DNA of 48,255 nucleotides, from positions 11,879 to 60,133 of the forward strand of contig JANBQC010000097.1 of NCBI GenBank assembly GCA_027576995.1. The letters are read 5' to 3'. Made by a program: the position numbers and the translations under genes. This stretch comes from Dimargaris cristalligena. Taxonomy: Eukaryota > Kickxellomycota > Dimargaritomycetes > Dimargaritales > Dimargaritaceae. The notes beneath the pieces were generated by a model, which did no database searches, was not told where the DNA came from, and saw nothing but the letters and a program-made list of their open reading frames with translations. Positions within the stretch are counted from its first letter, which is position 1, and the number at the start of each line of letters is the position of its first letter. Below are positions 11,349 to 26,147 of the stretch, piece after piece.

Positions 11349-14300
11349 AGGCGCCCTTTCCCCCTCTTGGCACGGAATTCTTGACTTTACCGAGAATATA
11401 CCATAAATGTCCAGCCAATCCAGTCTGTCGGATTTAAATGGGTTTGACAGGCTGTTGCAACCCTCCTTCGTCCGCGACAGGCACCTTTTCTACTGGCTAC
11501 AATTGCGGTAGAGACGTATCATCTTCTCTGCTGGAATTATCATCATCACAGCCACCATATACCATGCCCCACTATCTCTATCCATTCACACCTATCGTAT
11601 CCCTCTCGCATTTCCGCCTCGACTTCCCCTTCCCGAACTAACTGCCCTTCCATTGGAGCCCCCCATTTATTGCCCAATCCTTAATTGTGACTTTCATTAA
11701 CCACTAGAAGAGCTACGCTACCGATGGATCCACTCACACCCGCTTCCCTCTTTTTAGCCCCTCGCCATTCGTTTATGAAAGGTGCGGAAGATCGGACGTT
11801 GCTGGAGAACAATGCCAACCACCGCCATTGCGCGGTATCCAGTGCGACTGGACCGGGCTGGCTGGCCGACGTCGTAGGGAGGGGGTGCGGGATATATGAT
11901 GCCAATGATGGGTAGGAAAGATAGGGTGAGTGATGTGGCGGCTGCCACTCGCTTGTAAAGGGCCAGTTTGGTGGATTCGCCGATTTGATTATCACCCAGA
12001 GTAGAAAACCAGGGTAGATATAAACGTATAATACGTGCCGCCGAAGGACGAGGGGTGTAGAGATCATCCGGGCTAGCTATATCCGAGTATTGCCTCTAAA
12101 AGGGCAACCCCCAGCTGATGGCTGGTGTGCTACTGACGGATGACAGGAGGTCGTTCTTGTCCACGACTACCCTTTTCTGGCCTATTCCTCTTTGAAGCAA
12201 ATGGCCGAGACGATTCAGGAAGCCACACTACCTACCTGTTCCACCCTGTCGGATCAATCTGCCCTAATGGCCCTCCCCAAGTGTACACACATATACACAC
12301 CCACATTCCCTTTGTTTACCCAAGTGCTTTATCGTACTTTCTCCCTGTATCTACTCCTTCTCCCAACCTTGGCTCTCTCTCTCTCTCTCCTGAATTCTAA
12401 TGTATAGGGCGGCTATTTTTCTCGAGAATCAACCTCTACATGCAGTGGCCCGTTCAAAAGGAAATCTACTGCAGACTACAGGAGGGGGGGAGGCCCATAG
12501 TGACACCCTCCTTCACCCCCATTATCCGTTGGTTCGTGGGGGACTAAGAGATTCCCAACCCCCTACCCCATTTGGCTTCCACCCTGGCTGATAAGCAGCA
12601 GTTTGGACCCAACCCTACGACATTATCGGTGGATAGAGGGGTTAGCGCAGGTTACCGGACCAGCCAGGGTCAGTGCTAATCCGATATTCTATAATTGACC
12701 AATGCTCTACCCTTTCCGTAAAAAAATAATATAGCTTCCCTTACCTTGTTCAGCGAGGTGATGAAGTAGGATGGTCGAGGGAGCAGTATAGCTCCAGGCC
12801 CCTCGATTACATCTACACCAATACCCCACCTCCCAGAATAACCAGGCGTGATGGAGGGGGGTTAGCGAACCATGGTCCATTTGCCGCCGGATCAAGAGCG
12901 GGATGGTAATAATAATGAGTTTCCACCGTTCCATAGGGCTGCCACGAAAAACACGGTATACACAAAGTAGAGCGCACTATATAAATGTACCAATTGACGA
13001 TGGGATAATTCGGGGGCGTTTGGTTTGTCTCATTTCCAAAGATATTATTGGGTTCGGAGGGCGCAAAAGAAGGGGATAATAAGAGGGTGGTGGTGAATAG
13101 CAGCAGTGTTGTTCATCCATCACTGTCCTCTAGACCATATCCCCTCCCTCCCTCATCCTCTCTCCTTCATTTCATAGCCAACCACTCTCTGATGGCCAGT
13201 AGAGAGTCCACCCAATAGCCGAACTATAATCGTGGCCAACATGGAAATGTCAGAGAATTTAGAGAGAGAGGAGAGGCGTGTGTATATTACATGTGTGTAT
13301 GTGTCGGTGTACATCCCCCAACTGGCCATGTCTGGGCTATATTGGTGGCCAAGGTCGGAATAGGTTAGTGTGGGTAGCAGCAAAGAACCCTTCCGCGCTT
13401 TCGGTGCGGCTCTGAAATAGCCATGTCCCTCCTCCCCTTCATTGTGATGACATCAATGTAATTTATGGATCCACTTGTTGGCGGACCGGATCAGGGCAAT
13501 CTTCTAGGGCGGAAGCTCCACTCGTTGTGTTTGATGTCCAGAGTACTGAGTTGACATCATGGCCCATCTTCCTCAACATAATAGCCATCCCTTTGATATA
13601 TATATGAATATACCATTATCAACAAAATATTAGTCGATATCCTATGTGGGTGTGGGTTTTCTATTTAACAAAATCGAAGTTGAAACTCGCTAGTCATTTT
13701 CGGAGAGTTTCTTCCTCCTCCCCATCCTCATCCGCGTTCATTGAGCTATTATTGGCCAATGCAAGTAGTCTTGGCGGAGCACAAGGTGTGGATACAGGAA
13801 ACTATTGATCAGTATATAGCTCATAGCGACGCAAAAGAAGAGGAAAAGGAAAGTTAGGTAGATGGATGGGGGAGGGGTTATTTGCCCGTGTGTGATGTGA
13901 ATATACCGGCCGGTAGCCGAAGGTCGCACAAGCCTCTTTCCCCACCACCTATTGGAGAGCAGAAACACGGCCAAGGTGTAATTCCGAAAAAAAATAAATA
14001 TTATGGAGTGAATTGTGAGTGTAGGCGGAGAAGGAGGAGCAGATCCAGACCAAAAATATAGCCGGCTAACCAGGTGAAATAATAGGATACAGTGAGGTAT
14101 AGGTGAAAATGCTCTCGTCCAAGTTACTTGCCTCTAAAACCCATATATACATTACCTCCCGAAACCCACCCACACACATCGAGCAGAGGGCGAGTCTATG
14201 GTGAGAGGAGTTGAATCAAGCCGAATGACAGGTGTGGGGGGATTTTCCGGCCTCGCTGTGATACCGAGAGTAAGAAGATAAACGAAGCTCTTCCCTCCAC

Positions 14301-17050
14301 TATGGCCACAGGCCCTTTGGTTCTTCCTATATTTACTCCCCAAATCCGTATCCGTATCCGTATCCATATCCACTATCCACAGCCAAATCCCCCTAATCCG
14401 GTTGGTCGGTTTATTATATATGGATGGGTTGATGGCCATAGGTAAGAGAGAGATAGAGAGAAAGGGAGGGGTTTGGCCAGGAACAACTGAGAATGAGCGG
14501 ATGAAATATGTAGCAGAGTATATACTACTCTTCCCCTCCCGGCTCTAGTCCAATAGTCGACGGTGGTACGGAAAAACGGGGTGGAGAAGGAAGGGGGGCT
14601 TCCTCTCTCTCTCTCTTCTCCCCTTCCTTACTTTAGGAATTTCGCGCCTCCTCTTTCTTCACCAACCGCGCATCTCTGTTCGGAGCGGGCCACTCATCTA
14701 TCAGTCGGCTATATATTAGAATGATGTCCGCTCAAGGGGCCTCTGGGAGAATATGGACGTGAAGGGCAGAAGAGAGCCCTGGGTCCAAGACCATTGCCTA
14801 GTGAAGGGGGGAGGGAGGAAGGAGTGCTGGCCGCGCTTCTAATTAAAGCTCGTCAACTACATTCACCATTCATCCGCATGAGCCGCCCACCGGCTCATTG
14901 TAATTTTGTTATTCTCCCCGAATACCTCAGTCATTATTATGGCGGATATAGTTTAACCATCAGTGTTCATTTTAGGTGAAGTTCTCGTGTGGCTTTTTTT
15001 TACTCACAGTACCCTCTCGCCTATTTAATTAGAGTATACTGTCTATTAGTTTGTGTTCGCCACAGTCCATCCTACCCGTTTTGCCGAATTCATTTGACTA
15101 CATAGGTTCTGCAGGCACTAACCCATCCCTCTCTCTCTTATTCTCCCTCTTAATCATTTATTTATTAGCTAGGTACCCATCCACAGTTGTAAGTCAGCGG
15201 ATGGGCCACGAGCACACTCCTTCGGCCATTCTTCTGGATCCCCCGAGAACGGGCTATGGAGTTAAACTATCTTGAGAGTGACTTAAACGCGACGTGGTAC
15301 CATTCTGTCAGCTGTCAGTAACCTCCACCTATTTTTTTCTTGCTCAACAATGGGCTGCTTTAAAAACCTGACCGCAAAAATAAATAAGGCAAATGACTAA
15401 AAATATACCAAGAGCCCCCTCCTCCCACATATGGGCATCGTTGGACCGTACTTCTCCTCAGAACCACCATGCATGGTATGTGGTTCCACTCTCCACCGCC
15501 CCACCCCATTGAATCCAATGACAAGGACCACGCGGGCTTCCTCCATAGCATAGTAAGAACCCCACGGACCATGATGATGCGGTTGCTAGGTTGGGCCTGC
15601 TGATCGAGTGAAATCAAACATTTGAGAAATATCTATAATAGAAATACCAACGAGGAACCCACAAGGTACAGACGGCTGAAGGGTCTAAGTCATGTGCGAG
15701 GAGGGGGCGCGCGGTTCATATAAGAAAATAAATGAAAATACGGACCCCCAGAGAGAGGGTGTCATCAGACCACCAATACGCCATGATAATCGGCCACTGG
15801 GTCGATATGTCTGTGGACCATCGGACTCTTTTTAAGGACCACATCACATTACTTTCGACTATTCCAAATATTCAATACATGACTGAATATTCAGTATACG
15901 GTTTTAGGTCGGTGATGGCATCATCAATGTCTCTTTCTATTGCCTGGCCACGCTTGCACAGACACTAACGTATCCGTATATGGTTCTGGTAAGGGCATGT
16001 TGCCTTACTACAGCTTCCCGTGGCAACCCCATCCCCCAAATACATAAGAAATGAACGTGCAGCTAGTCCTGGAAGCCGTTCAACGGCCACAACGTGGGGT
16101 CATCCCGTCTGTGGAACCCTGGTGGCCATAAAAAGGTGTCCATTGCGCAGTTTTCCGTCCATCCCTCCTCCGCAAAGGTAACACACCTGGAGGTACAACC
16201 GCTCGCCAATGTCAGGTTCACTTCCCATTCGCCAATTGATCGGGGGGGGGGAGTCTAGGAAAGGTGAGGAGGGAGGAAAAGGTCTTGTGGCCCGGTCGTA
16301 CCACTATTACTGACTGCCTTCCGGCGGCTCTACCCTGCCGTCTCACTCCATCCCGATTATCGGAATAATTTATTATCGGGAGATAGTATAGTCGGCTTCG
16401 AACGGGGCCAATAGATAGAGAGGTGCAGTGGACATTACCGAATCCTGAGGTGCTGGTGGGGGTGTATTAGCTCCTCGGATAAATGAAGAGGAGGCCTATT
16501 ATTGTTGCCCACTGTTTAACCGGTGCGCCTCGTTTGTGTGCTGAATAAAAGGTGCTTAATGGTATTTTGCATCCCAATGGTCCACGGCCTCTATCTTTTT
16601 GTTGCCATTGGCGAAAGACCGACCTGGAGACCAATGTACCTGTGATGAGGTAGATCCCAGAGCAATATATGAGAGAGAAAGAGAGAGGGTTCACTTCGAT
16701 TCCCCCGGCTAATCTTTGGCCCGATCCAATAGTGCGGATGCCGACTCTGCTTGTTCCATATTTTCCCATTTTCCCATTTCACCAGTTTCCGCTTTCCCCC
16801 TCTGCTTATCATCCTTTTCCCTCTTCTGGTGCCGACCTTCCTCCACCAGTGCCCAATTCCCGGCCTACTTAGAACAAGGTGGATGACCTGCAAACCAGTA
16901 AGGTGGAGAAGAGAGGAGGCGGATAAGGGTACCTGCTTTAGGACCCGTTAAAGGGCCCTCTTTCCCCCCTCCCTCTCCACCCCACCTGAACAAAGCCGCG
17001 GGTCCCTTAGGTTAAAAGGAATTAGGCCGGGCCATTCACCCCCTTCCCCC

Positions 17051-17078
<28 letters not shown>
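17051..17078. repeat. (AT)n microsatellite
   Basis: Fourteen uninterrupted AT units. The tract is self-complementary and could extrude as a cruciform. Confidence 0.92.
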
Positions 17079-17081
<3 letters not shown>

Positions 17082-17151
17082 TCTCTGTCTGTAATCTGGG
17101 CCAGGGCGCGCCCGGGTCATACCCACCCTTCGGGGTCTTTAAACTAGGGTC

Positions 17152-17211
17152 GGCGAGTGGGCCTGGCGCGTCCGGGTCCTTGGTTTTACATTATATAGCC
17201 AGCCACTCGCC
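17152..17211. repeat. Inverted repeat in a GC-rich patch
   Basis: GGCGAGTGG at 17152-17160 is matched by its exact complement CCACTCGCC at 17203-17211, with a 42-base spacer. Just to the left, and again inside the spacer, two imperfect copies of a GGGCC(A/T)GG-CGCG-CCGGGTC motif occur about 60 bases apart. No function is recognised. Confidence 0.6.
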
Positions 17212-20200
17212 TACAGCGGCGAAGACGGGCGCGGATACCGCATGTAATTAGGAGGGGAGAGGTGATGGGTTTAATCCTATCCTACCCTTCCACCCTTTTT
17301 GCCAAGCCTTCCGGGAAACTCTTGTCGACTACTACAAGGAAATGAAAGGCCAATGGTCTCCATTCGCGGGGTTTGCAAATGGTGGTTGCCACAGCCGCTT
17401 ACTCTGGCCCAGGTTAACTGAGGCCTAAGCATGTGTAATTCACCCTCCCGACGGAACCTATTAATTATATGGAAATATCACCAGTTCGTCGTTTTCCATA
17501 TCCCGCATCCTCCTCTCGACCCGCCGACCCTTCGTTTGCGAGGCTCATTAGTTCTTCGCTGCTTACTATACCACACCTCCCCCCCCTTTCTCCCCCATGT
17601 AAATGGGTACTGTCGTCATCGTCACCGGTGGGTGACTCGGGGCATTTATACCCCGAATTCCACATACCCCCTCGAGACCAACCGCCACTTTGTATTCGTA
17701 CAACCCTCCTTTTTCTCTTCCAGCCGACTCTACCTATTTTTTTGTGCCCGATATATCCTTCCCTTCCACCTCTTTGTCAAGCCCCACCCCTCCCTCCCTC
17801 TTTTTTTTGGGCATTCCAAATAAGGTGATGAATTTGCCTTCCTTATTTTGGAATTACATCCCCTCCCCTTTTCACCAGCGCCACCCCAATTCATTTATCG
17901 CCCCCAATAATATAATCAAAAATTGATTTATGATACGCATTATTTTATTGTCCCTCCAACATTCGTCACCTGACCCGGTTTTGCTCCCCAGCCACTTTAC
18001 TAGTATCATCTCTCTCTCTCGCCTTCCTTTCGGGGGAGGGTCCCTCGGCCGCCTTTATTGGCAATAAGAACAGATACAAAGTGATATCCGAATTCATCCC
18101 ATCAGCAGTCTTGGTCAAATCGTCGATTCCAAGTCACTAAAAGTGAACCTTCCCCAACGTAGGATCTGACAGATTCCGTTGCCTGTAACAAAATAAAAAG
18201 AAGGGGGGCACAGTATATATGGAGTGATGTTGGTTTTGTTGAAGAGCTATTCGAGCGAAATGTCTATGAAGAAGGGACCTACAGATATCTGACCACCCCA
18301 AGGGGTTGTGGAATGTAGCCAAGTCCACCTATCCGTAACTAGTTCAAGGGCAACTAAGGAGCGTCCCTTTTTTTTGACCTTGCCTAATCGAGCTGAACCA
18401 TATGTATGTGTGTGGAAATGGGGTGGCATTAAGTGGCTGCCCAAGTCCGCTTCACATTTTCGGATCTTAGGGGTGCTACTGCAGGGGAATGGCTTCACCT
18501 ACTCCTTCCCCATATCATCATTATATTCTCCCCTGCTATTGCCACTGTCATTCCGGAGAAGGTCAATGGGCAAGATGTCCGCCTTTCGTATTTTTTTGTG
18601 ATAGTCACCATCGTTGGACCAGCGCGATTCGTGGTAGCAATGGCCAAAACTTAGTTCATAAGTTCAGGGGTACATTAGTGTCGACTTGGTCAAGGCACAG
18701 GAAGGTGGGCGTATTGGAAAGCAGCCTTAACCAACTTGTAAGGTAGAACGGGGATACACCATCCTCTCCCTGAAGGTTCTGCAGTCCACCACCAGAACCA
18801 TGCTGGCTTGGTCTAGTCACCAATAATGACCCTAGCTCTGGTGGGTGCGTCTCTTAGGTTATCCTTGCGGAGTTAATCTCTCATATAATCTACCAACTGA
18901 CTATTTATTTTATACTATCTGTTACCTGTCAGCCAATCGAAATGCCAGCGGGGAGGGTCGGGGGCTGGTTCAGATATCCATCAGCTTTGGGTATAATCCA
19001 CTGCCAAGTCAGCGAGGCGTCACGATATCAACGCCTCTTCCTTTCTCCACTCGCCCCTCTTTCCCTAAAGGCATACCCCTCGTGGTCATCGGGGGCACTC
19101 CTTCTTGCCGATTGCTGTGTAAATATAGCTGACGGATATCAGTTCTGTAATCTAATTCTATTGTCATTGAATGGGTGGCTGGAAGAGAAGCGAATAAATG
19201 AGCCGGAGATATGCCCTACGGAGCCGTCCGGAAGGGTATATCAGTCGTTTTTAGTTGGCTAATATGAATAGTTTCTAGTACGCTATGAAATGGCCTTACC
19301 CAAGTGCCGATGGACCATCAGGGATTCCACAGTGTATGTGCGGATACGCTGGTGGACAAAGACCAGAATGGGGGAGGGAGGTCCTTAGGCAATTCGGTTA
19401 AGGTGACGTCAATACTGGCACTTTTTACTGTTGAAAAGGGTGAGGTGTGAGTGATTGGCTTACGGAGGCGAAATCCACTGATTTCTACATGGCCGGGGAA
19501 CCGAGGTTAAAGGTACACCGTCTGATGGTATTAAGAGTTTACCCGGTCGGCTCTCCCCTCCATTTCTACATTTCTCCCCACACAACACGATTTCAACAAT
19601 TATGCGGGAAAAAATTGAACAATCAAATACCCATGAGGTAGACGGCGTATTCTAGATTATTGAGCGAGGGATGAAAGTTGGCAAGAAAATCTAGCCCTAT
19701 ATTGAACATCTTTCCCTACATTCCCCCGTGGCCTAATATTGGGCCCAACTTTCTTTCGTTGGAATTCCTCCCTACTCCCGATAGATACGCCATGCGTCTT
19801 CGTGCATACCACAGGCTGCCCCCTCCTCTTCCCCTAACAACAAACACATCGTCAGCATCCCTTAAGCCCCCCCTCCCATTCTCTCCCAACCCCGAGGCTT
19901 ACAGTATTGCGACATTATTAGTACCTGTATGACTGGTGAGGAGAAGTCCGACTCGCCTTTAGGCCCTGGACAATATCAAGTAGGAATCACTGCAACGTCC
20001 TGAAATTACACTAAAGGGCCCAGGGGAAGAGCACATCTGCACCCCACTGTGCGATGGGCTTGCCGAATGAATCAAGACAATAACTGTGCCTTTAGATTAA
20101 GCGGAGATAAAGGAGGTATGGACCGGGGTTCTCGGTAAAATGCCGAATGCCTCCAGGCTGTTACTACACAGGGCCAATTCCCCAGCCGGCAAGGTGGGAT

Positions 20201-22054
20201 ATCGGCTCTTGCGGTTGACCACGGCCTGATTAGCCTTAGCCATAGTGCGTGCCTACTGAACTGATCACCGTTTCGCAACGGTAACCCATATCATCCCTTG
20301 TCCAGGATTTGAATCTGAACGGATGTTGTTGATCCACCGTATATGTCAGCGATAAAAGTGTCTATGCCAGCGGCGCAGGTTTATATCTATATACATGATT
20401 TGGTGCGTGGGCATGGATAAAATGAAATGTAGTTCATGGGCCGTTGTGGTTGAGTCAATGGGGGTAAATTCCCATCCCATCTGAGATTCGAGAGAGTATC
20501 AATATAAACAGAGGCCTGCTAAACATTACCCCCCCCTCTTTTCTATGCCGAATGCCTGTGTGACTTCATCCGGCTATACGTTATCGCTATTCCGATATCT
20601 CGCCATGTTTATCCGGTTTCTTGTTCGGAGGGGTTTCTCAGCTCATACCACGCTCTACCCATGGTGGTGTACGGCTTTACCTTTAACGCCGGGGTTGTCA
20701 TTATTTACGAGGTATACCGGTTATAACTTTCGTGGAAGAAGGGGCTGGGGCTGTGCTGGGCTAATAATTAATACACAATAAAGTAGGATTCTGCATTCCG
20801 CAACCTAATATTGAAGTGTAGTTTCACTGGAGGTGTGGATGACAACCACAGAGTAAATGTCCCCAGGGCCATGGCTTGACTATGCTAACCGGGTCAAATG
20901 TACCTGGGAATCTTCGTAGTCTCGGCTTATTCTAGTTTCAGGGAGGCTGAAACGCCGCTTACCGAACCAGCATTACAATATGGTGATAAATAGACCGCAT
21001 TGAATCCCCAATGGACATATTTCGGGAGCCATTTTTATATACTATTAGACATAATATATATTATCTTGTATTGAATTAGATTAAGTAGACACTATATCCA
21101 TTGATGGGTGAAGGCTGGTCCAAGGGAATAATAACGGATGGGCGATTTGTTGATACATATCGAATTCAGGATTGCCCTTTTGAACTGCCCGGTTCCCCTT
21201 CCCCTTACCTACCTCACATATTTCCATTCTCCCTCGTCGCCTTACTATTTTTATCCTTTCTCGCCCATCTCTTTGTGCGGTGTGATGGGCATTCCAGCGC
21301 CACATCCATGGGCAGCGGGGGTATTCAATAGGCAGACCCATGTCACGCTGCTTGCCCATAAACTAGGATTACAGGGCTCCTCGATTCCCAGGTAGCAACT
21401 ACCAGTCTCGGACGTTACTTTGGAAACATCGACGGGAGAATAAGCCAAGCCCCGGTCTTTCCCAACCGTGCTCTTAATCCACAGTTGCCCGTCAAATAGC
21501 GCTTATTAGGGTAAACAGCTGAATTAAGACTAACTCACTTGGCTCATTGCGGATAGTTGATCCCTTATCCCTTTACGCTTATATACACATCTGCCAGGAT
21601 TGCCCATCAAGAATGTGTAGGATAGTCAGGACAATGACCAGCTATACACCAATGCCAGTTCGTTATTGTCGGTGCCATTTTTATTAACCTGCAACAAGTT
21701 TGTTCTCCGTTTCCCATTTTAAATATCACTCCAGAATGTGGTGGATGGGGCCGGCCGGGAGGAAAGGACCGGCTATACCCATACGCTTCGCACCACTCTC
21801 TGACTTGAGTGATCCATACAGGTCGGCGAATAGCACGCCGAGTGCCCTGCACTTTGATGATAGCGATAATCGCAACACAAGACAATCCCGCTGAAGGAAG
21901 GGGAAAATAGAGTTCCAAGTGATGGGTGGTGGAAGCGGACGCTAATCAGCCAAGTTGACCACTTTCGGCTAGGTTGATGTAGCCCCTTTTCCAAACGACC
22001 GGTCGTTGATAACAGGGACGATATAGCAGGCCATGGGGCCCCATTATCGCTCTT

Positions 22055-22079
22055 TCTCTCTCTCTCTCTCTCTCTCTCT
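22055..22079. repeat. (CT)n microsatellite
   Basis: An uninterrupted CT tract of about 25 bases. Confidence 0.88.
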
Positions 22080-23409
22080 TTCGCTCGCTCACACCAGCAC
22101 ACTCATTTATATTCCCCTGCCTCACCACTTAGAGGGGGGTGGACGTGTTCCTCACACTAACTTGTCTATCTTTCATATATACCATTTTCCTGCCACCTCC
22201 CCCCTCCCCTTTTGTCCGCCATATTGGGGACAAGGTGTCCTCCACTTCACATACCTGTTCATCTCCCTTTTTCCCCGTCTACGTTTCTCACCCTACCCCA
22301 TCCCATCCGAACTGGCCCTATCACTTTGATGATAAATAATACCTAAAGAATCTACCTGAAACACGTCGGCTCATCCGTATTCCATCTTGGAGTATTTACC
22401 CATACACGAACCCAATAGGTGTCGTTACCATTATAAGTATCGGTCTCTTCGGCACTGTCCAGTACTCCGGTCCATGAGTTATAGTCGTGCGGCAATTTGA
22501 TCAACCGTGTCGTATACCTAATAATCTGATATATATATATATAAAAGCACAATATTAGCCCGGAAGGCAAGGTGGGATTCATCTGTATTCATATCAATGT
22601 CCCACATATCACTTCCCTGACCTTTACATGGGAATGCGCCCGGAAGCCCCCTTCTTCTACTCTCTCGTAATTCCTTCATCGATGGCCAGTATCGGTAACT
22701 TTAAATTAAAGCTGTACTCCCCTCTCCCTTCATTCTTCCCTCCCAGCGAGTCCAGACGTTGGCCGCGACCTGCCCCTCCCCTAAGATTCAATATCCAAAA
22801 AAAAAAAAAACCGGGGCACATTCAACCCAGTTTACTAGCAGATCATATCGGGGGCGAACATGTCAGCCGGTCGGGTAAGCTAATATATTGCCCAAACTTC
22901 TTTTATAGATATTATACCGTCCCCCTATTTCTCTGAACAGAAAATTCCCACTCCCCCATTGTACACTGCAACCAGAGAGAGGGCATCTATTCTGGTGGTC
23001 GCCTGACCATCGTGGCCGGACTGCTCAGCTGGTCGTCGGGTTCATCGGTGGGTCGATCCATGTTTAGGCAAACCGGGCTGATATCATCGCCATTATACCA
23101 AACTGGTCGGCGTGACTGCAGCGGTTCCGTGTTGTATTCTATGTTCTGGTCGATGGGAAAGAATGGGCATGTGCGAGCGAGCATATGTGTAGGTGTAAGT
23201 GTAAGCTTAAGTGTGTGATGGTGGTCCACTCAATGCGCCTACCTTGGTAGAGGCCGATTGGGATGCGGGGACTAAATGGACCAGTGGGGAGAAGAAGGCG
23301 GGAAGGAGAAATAGGAGGAGACAGAGGAGGACAAAGGATAAAATGTTGGTCATATGGTTTTTCGGACGGCATCACAGGTCACCTCCACCAAAATGGCCTT
23401 TGCATTGGC

Positions 23410-23429
23410 GAGAGAGAGAGAGAGAGAGG
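23410..23429. repeat. (GA)n microsatellite
   Basis: Ten uninterrupted GA units. Confidence 0.85.
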
Positions 23430-24054
23430 ACTCGATTCCCGATTGACGATAGATAGATCCCAGGCACTAATAATGCTCGTCACCTAGGAAAGTTATAGTA
23501 ATCCAAGTCTAATATAAGGTGCAGCGGTCTGATGGTGCGAATAGTCTATTGTAATGGCTAATAGAGGGTAGGTTAAGCCAAAGTAGCACTTTTGGGGGGT
23601 CAGCGAGGGAACATTGATTTCACATGTTCGCTCCAGAAGCATTGCTAATCGATAAACGTTGTATAGTAGAGTATTCAGGAGGGGCCTTCAGATCAAGTAA
23701 GATATTTCCGCACCAGCCTGTACTATTTAGGAAATGGGTGCTGTATTCGGCGGTCCCGCGCTCAATTCCTGGCTGGTTTGTTACTAAGCAAAGTCAAAGG
23801 ATCATTTCGAGATTAGGCCGTTTCCACTGAACCTTCCACAGCCCAGTAATGTGCTTAGAGAATGGCCTCACAGATTCTTCAATCGACTCTCTATTATTAC
23901 TTGGACCCTGGTCTCTTAATCACTGCTCCTCAATTTCTCAGCTTTCCATTGGAAGTATTTTGCTTTCTAATACGGGATATGCTATAATTTCAGCACAACT
24001 AGTGTAGGGTGGTAGGATGGGCTTATCGTATTATCTTCTGTAGTGGGAAATGTC

Positions 24055-24312
24055 CTAAAGCACCAGCATCTTTAATCCAGGTTGAGTTTCCGGAGTTAAT
24101 GCACGAGTTGCATTTCGACAATTTTTATAAAACAATCGAAAACCCCCTAATTCAATATCTTCCTTAACCTCGCCGTAGAATTCGAAAAAAAATCCCAAGA
24201 TTGAGTCGACATTATACCGCAGCTCCATTGAGCAAATTTCGGCAGTCCTGCAGATTGTTCGAGTCAGCTCGGATAGTACCCAACTGTTCAATTTCGAGTT
24301 CAAGGTACCCAT
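24055..24312 (-). CDS. Possible small protein or exon, unrecognised
   Basis: An ATG-initiated frame of 85 residues, with no simple repeats, mixed composition and a hydrophilic middle (YGEVKEDIELGG). The frame stays open about 19 codons upstream of the ATG and reads a hydrophobic stretch there (IYCLVLLFWAIP), which could be a signal peptide if an upstream exon supplied a start. A second frame across the same bases also reads smoothly (LGDPYGYLELEIEQLG), so the correct frame is uncertain. I recognise no domain. It may be a decayed exon or chance. Confidence 0.22.
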   Translation of the reverse strand: MGTLNSKLNSWVLSELTRTICRTAEICSMELRYNVDSILGFFFEFYGEVKEDIELGGFRLFYKNCRNATRALTPETQPGLKMLVL

Positions 24313-26147
24313 AGGGATCGCCCAAAAAAGTAATACTAAGCAGTATATTGTTTTTCTTTTGGGTTTGTGCAGTAATTAAAATGCAAGAGCCACTGCTGTA
24401 AGTTGCAACGAAATGTCAAAAAAAATAGAGAGAAAAAGGGGAGGTGGAGGGGGGGAGAGAGAGAAACCACTCTGAAGAAGAAAACGAGACTATGCGGCTA
24501 ATCCATTTATTAAAGCATGGTGGGGGATTTAGTCAGATAGGCAAAAAAGCCACTTATGTGACGACCACACTCGGCACCTATTCTGCGCCATTTTTTTGCA
24601 ACCCAGGGCGACAATGTGCTTCAGACCTCCAGATATTTCTGCACCTAGCAGTGCGCTAACCGGAAGATGAGGTAAGAATACTACAGGCACAGCTCACGCA
24701 TGGGAAAGTGGGAGAGTTCAGCTGTGCCGATAATAAGTGGGGGGACCAAAAGTCGAAACTCCGTTGCGTAACAATTTCCTCTAGACAGCAAGTTCAAGTA
24801 TTTTTGAGCATGTTGGTAGCTGTAGCTTCGAGCATATTGCTCGACTGGCCTTTCGTAGGTATAATGCATATGGCTGTGGATGCGCAAGTTCGATTGAATT
24901 GGACTTCTGAGTTAAGCCAAGTGAACTGTGAAGGGCTGTCACGGTGACGAGCACTCGGTGCATCATCAGTACAGGTCAGCCAATTGTTTGAACCTGCACG
25001 TATAACCTCAGTGCATGGGGTATGGCCAGATTGCACGGCTATTTTGGGGCTCACCTTCTAGAAATTACACCTACTTGCATAGCTGATATATATATACAGT
25101 AGAATGCAATGAACCTGGTGTAAGGTTTTATTATGTTATATGTTATATACTGCAGACTGGCCAGATCTTTACCGCTCAACAAACCTCCCGAACGACCACG
25201 TTGTGACGCGGTTGGACCGCCCTTCTCCCACACTTTATGTACCACTCTCCCCCCGCCTCTTCCCCAGCCCCCTCTTCCTCCTCTCTCTTAGAAACCCCAA
25301 TTTATGGGAAACCAGTATAAATAAAGAAATCGGAAAATGTAGAAAAAGACGGCCCACAATTTTCAACCACAACGAGGCGGGGCGGATCTTTCCTCATTTG
25401 AATTGCGTAGGTCATAGCAGAGCACCCAAAGGCCAGTCACGGACCCGTCTTTATTTATTTTTTCTCAGCCGCATTGCCTCTATCTCTCTCTCTCCCAACC
25501 CCAAGTTGGACAATTCCCATTTAACTAGAATTGAGGGGGGGGGGAATTACGGATCCGTCTTCGGACTAACCTTCGCGATGTCCAATAAAAGAGGTACGGC
25601 GCGCTAGCCACCGTAGGACACACTTAACTTCCTCTCCTCAATTTTCCTTATATTTTGTAAATGATGTATGGGATGGCCAATGGTGGAAGATGCTAAAGGG
25701 GTTACACATGTTTCATGCTTTAACCGACGGCCTGAACAGGGCGGTATCTGTATAAAGACTCCGGTTGGCATTGGAAATAGGAAGGTTGGGTGGTCAAGGG
25801 GGAATATTGGTGTGAATTGTAAAAGATAACACTGGCTAGCTACGGTATCTTCAACCTAGCCGGCTCTACCATTTACGCATCAGTACTCATACATGTATAT
25901 ACGTGCACCGATATGCAACTATACTTGGGTTTGGCCATATGTAAGGAGTATATAGATTCACAGCCGTGTACTCCCCGCACGCACCTTATTTTTAGACTAC
26001 TCTAGCGATGATACCGCCAGTGCTATTAGTTACGTAGGCATGGTAAGCATTGGTGAATGGGTCAACCGAACCTTCTTTAACTCCATGGACGACTTGCAGT
26101 ATAGATTGAGCCTTGGCGATTGAAACCCTAGACTAATCCATCAATCT

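Larger units (their letters stand above)
5251..24054. other. Gene-poor intergenic region, left part
   Basis: No open frame here shows a recognisable domain, sustained coding composition or a convincing exon chain. The longest frames (148 residues or less) are Pro/Ser/Leu-rich or run through microsatellites. Contents I can support are CT, AT, ATT and ATTTT microsatellites, one diverged MITE-like copy at 7555-7680 and a GC-rich inverted repeat near 17.15 kb. I looked for tRNA T-arm and A-box patterns on both strands and found none that fold. Short exons of an intron-rich gene could be missed by eye. Confidence 0.5.

Noticed and set aside
12707..12934. Minus-strand frame with a hydrophobic start and a GTAAGG donor-like site
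   Set aside because: No matching downstream exon was found, and the composition is like that of surrounding chance frames.
25140..25607. 155-residue plus-strand frame
   Set aside because: Pro/Leu/Ser-rich with no domain, and it runs through CT-rich tracts. Its length is compatible with chance in 48 kb.
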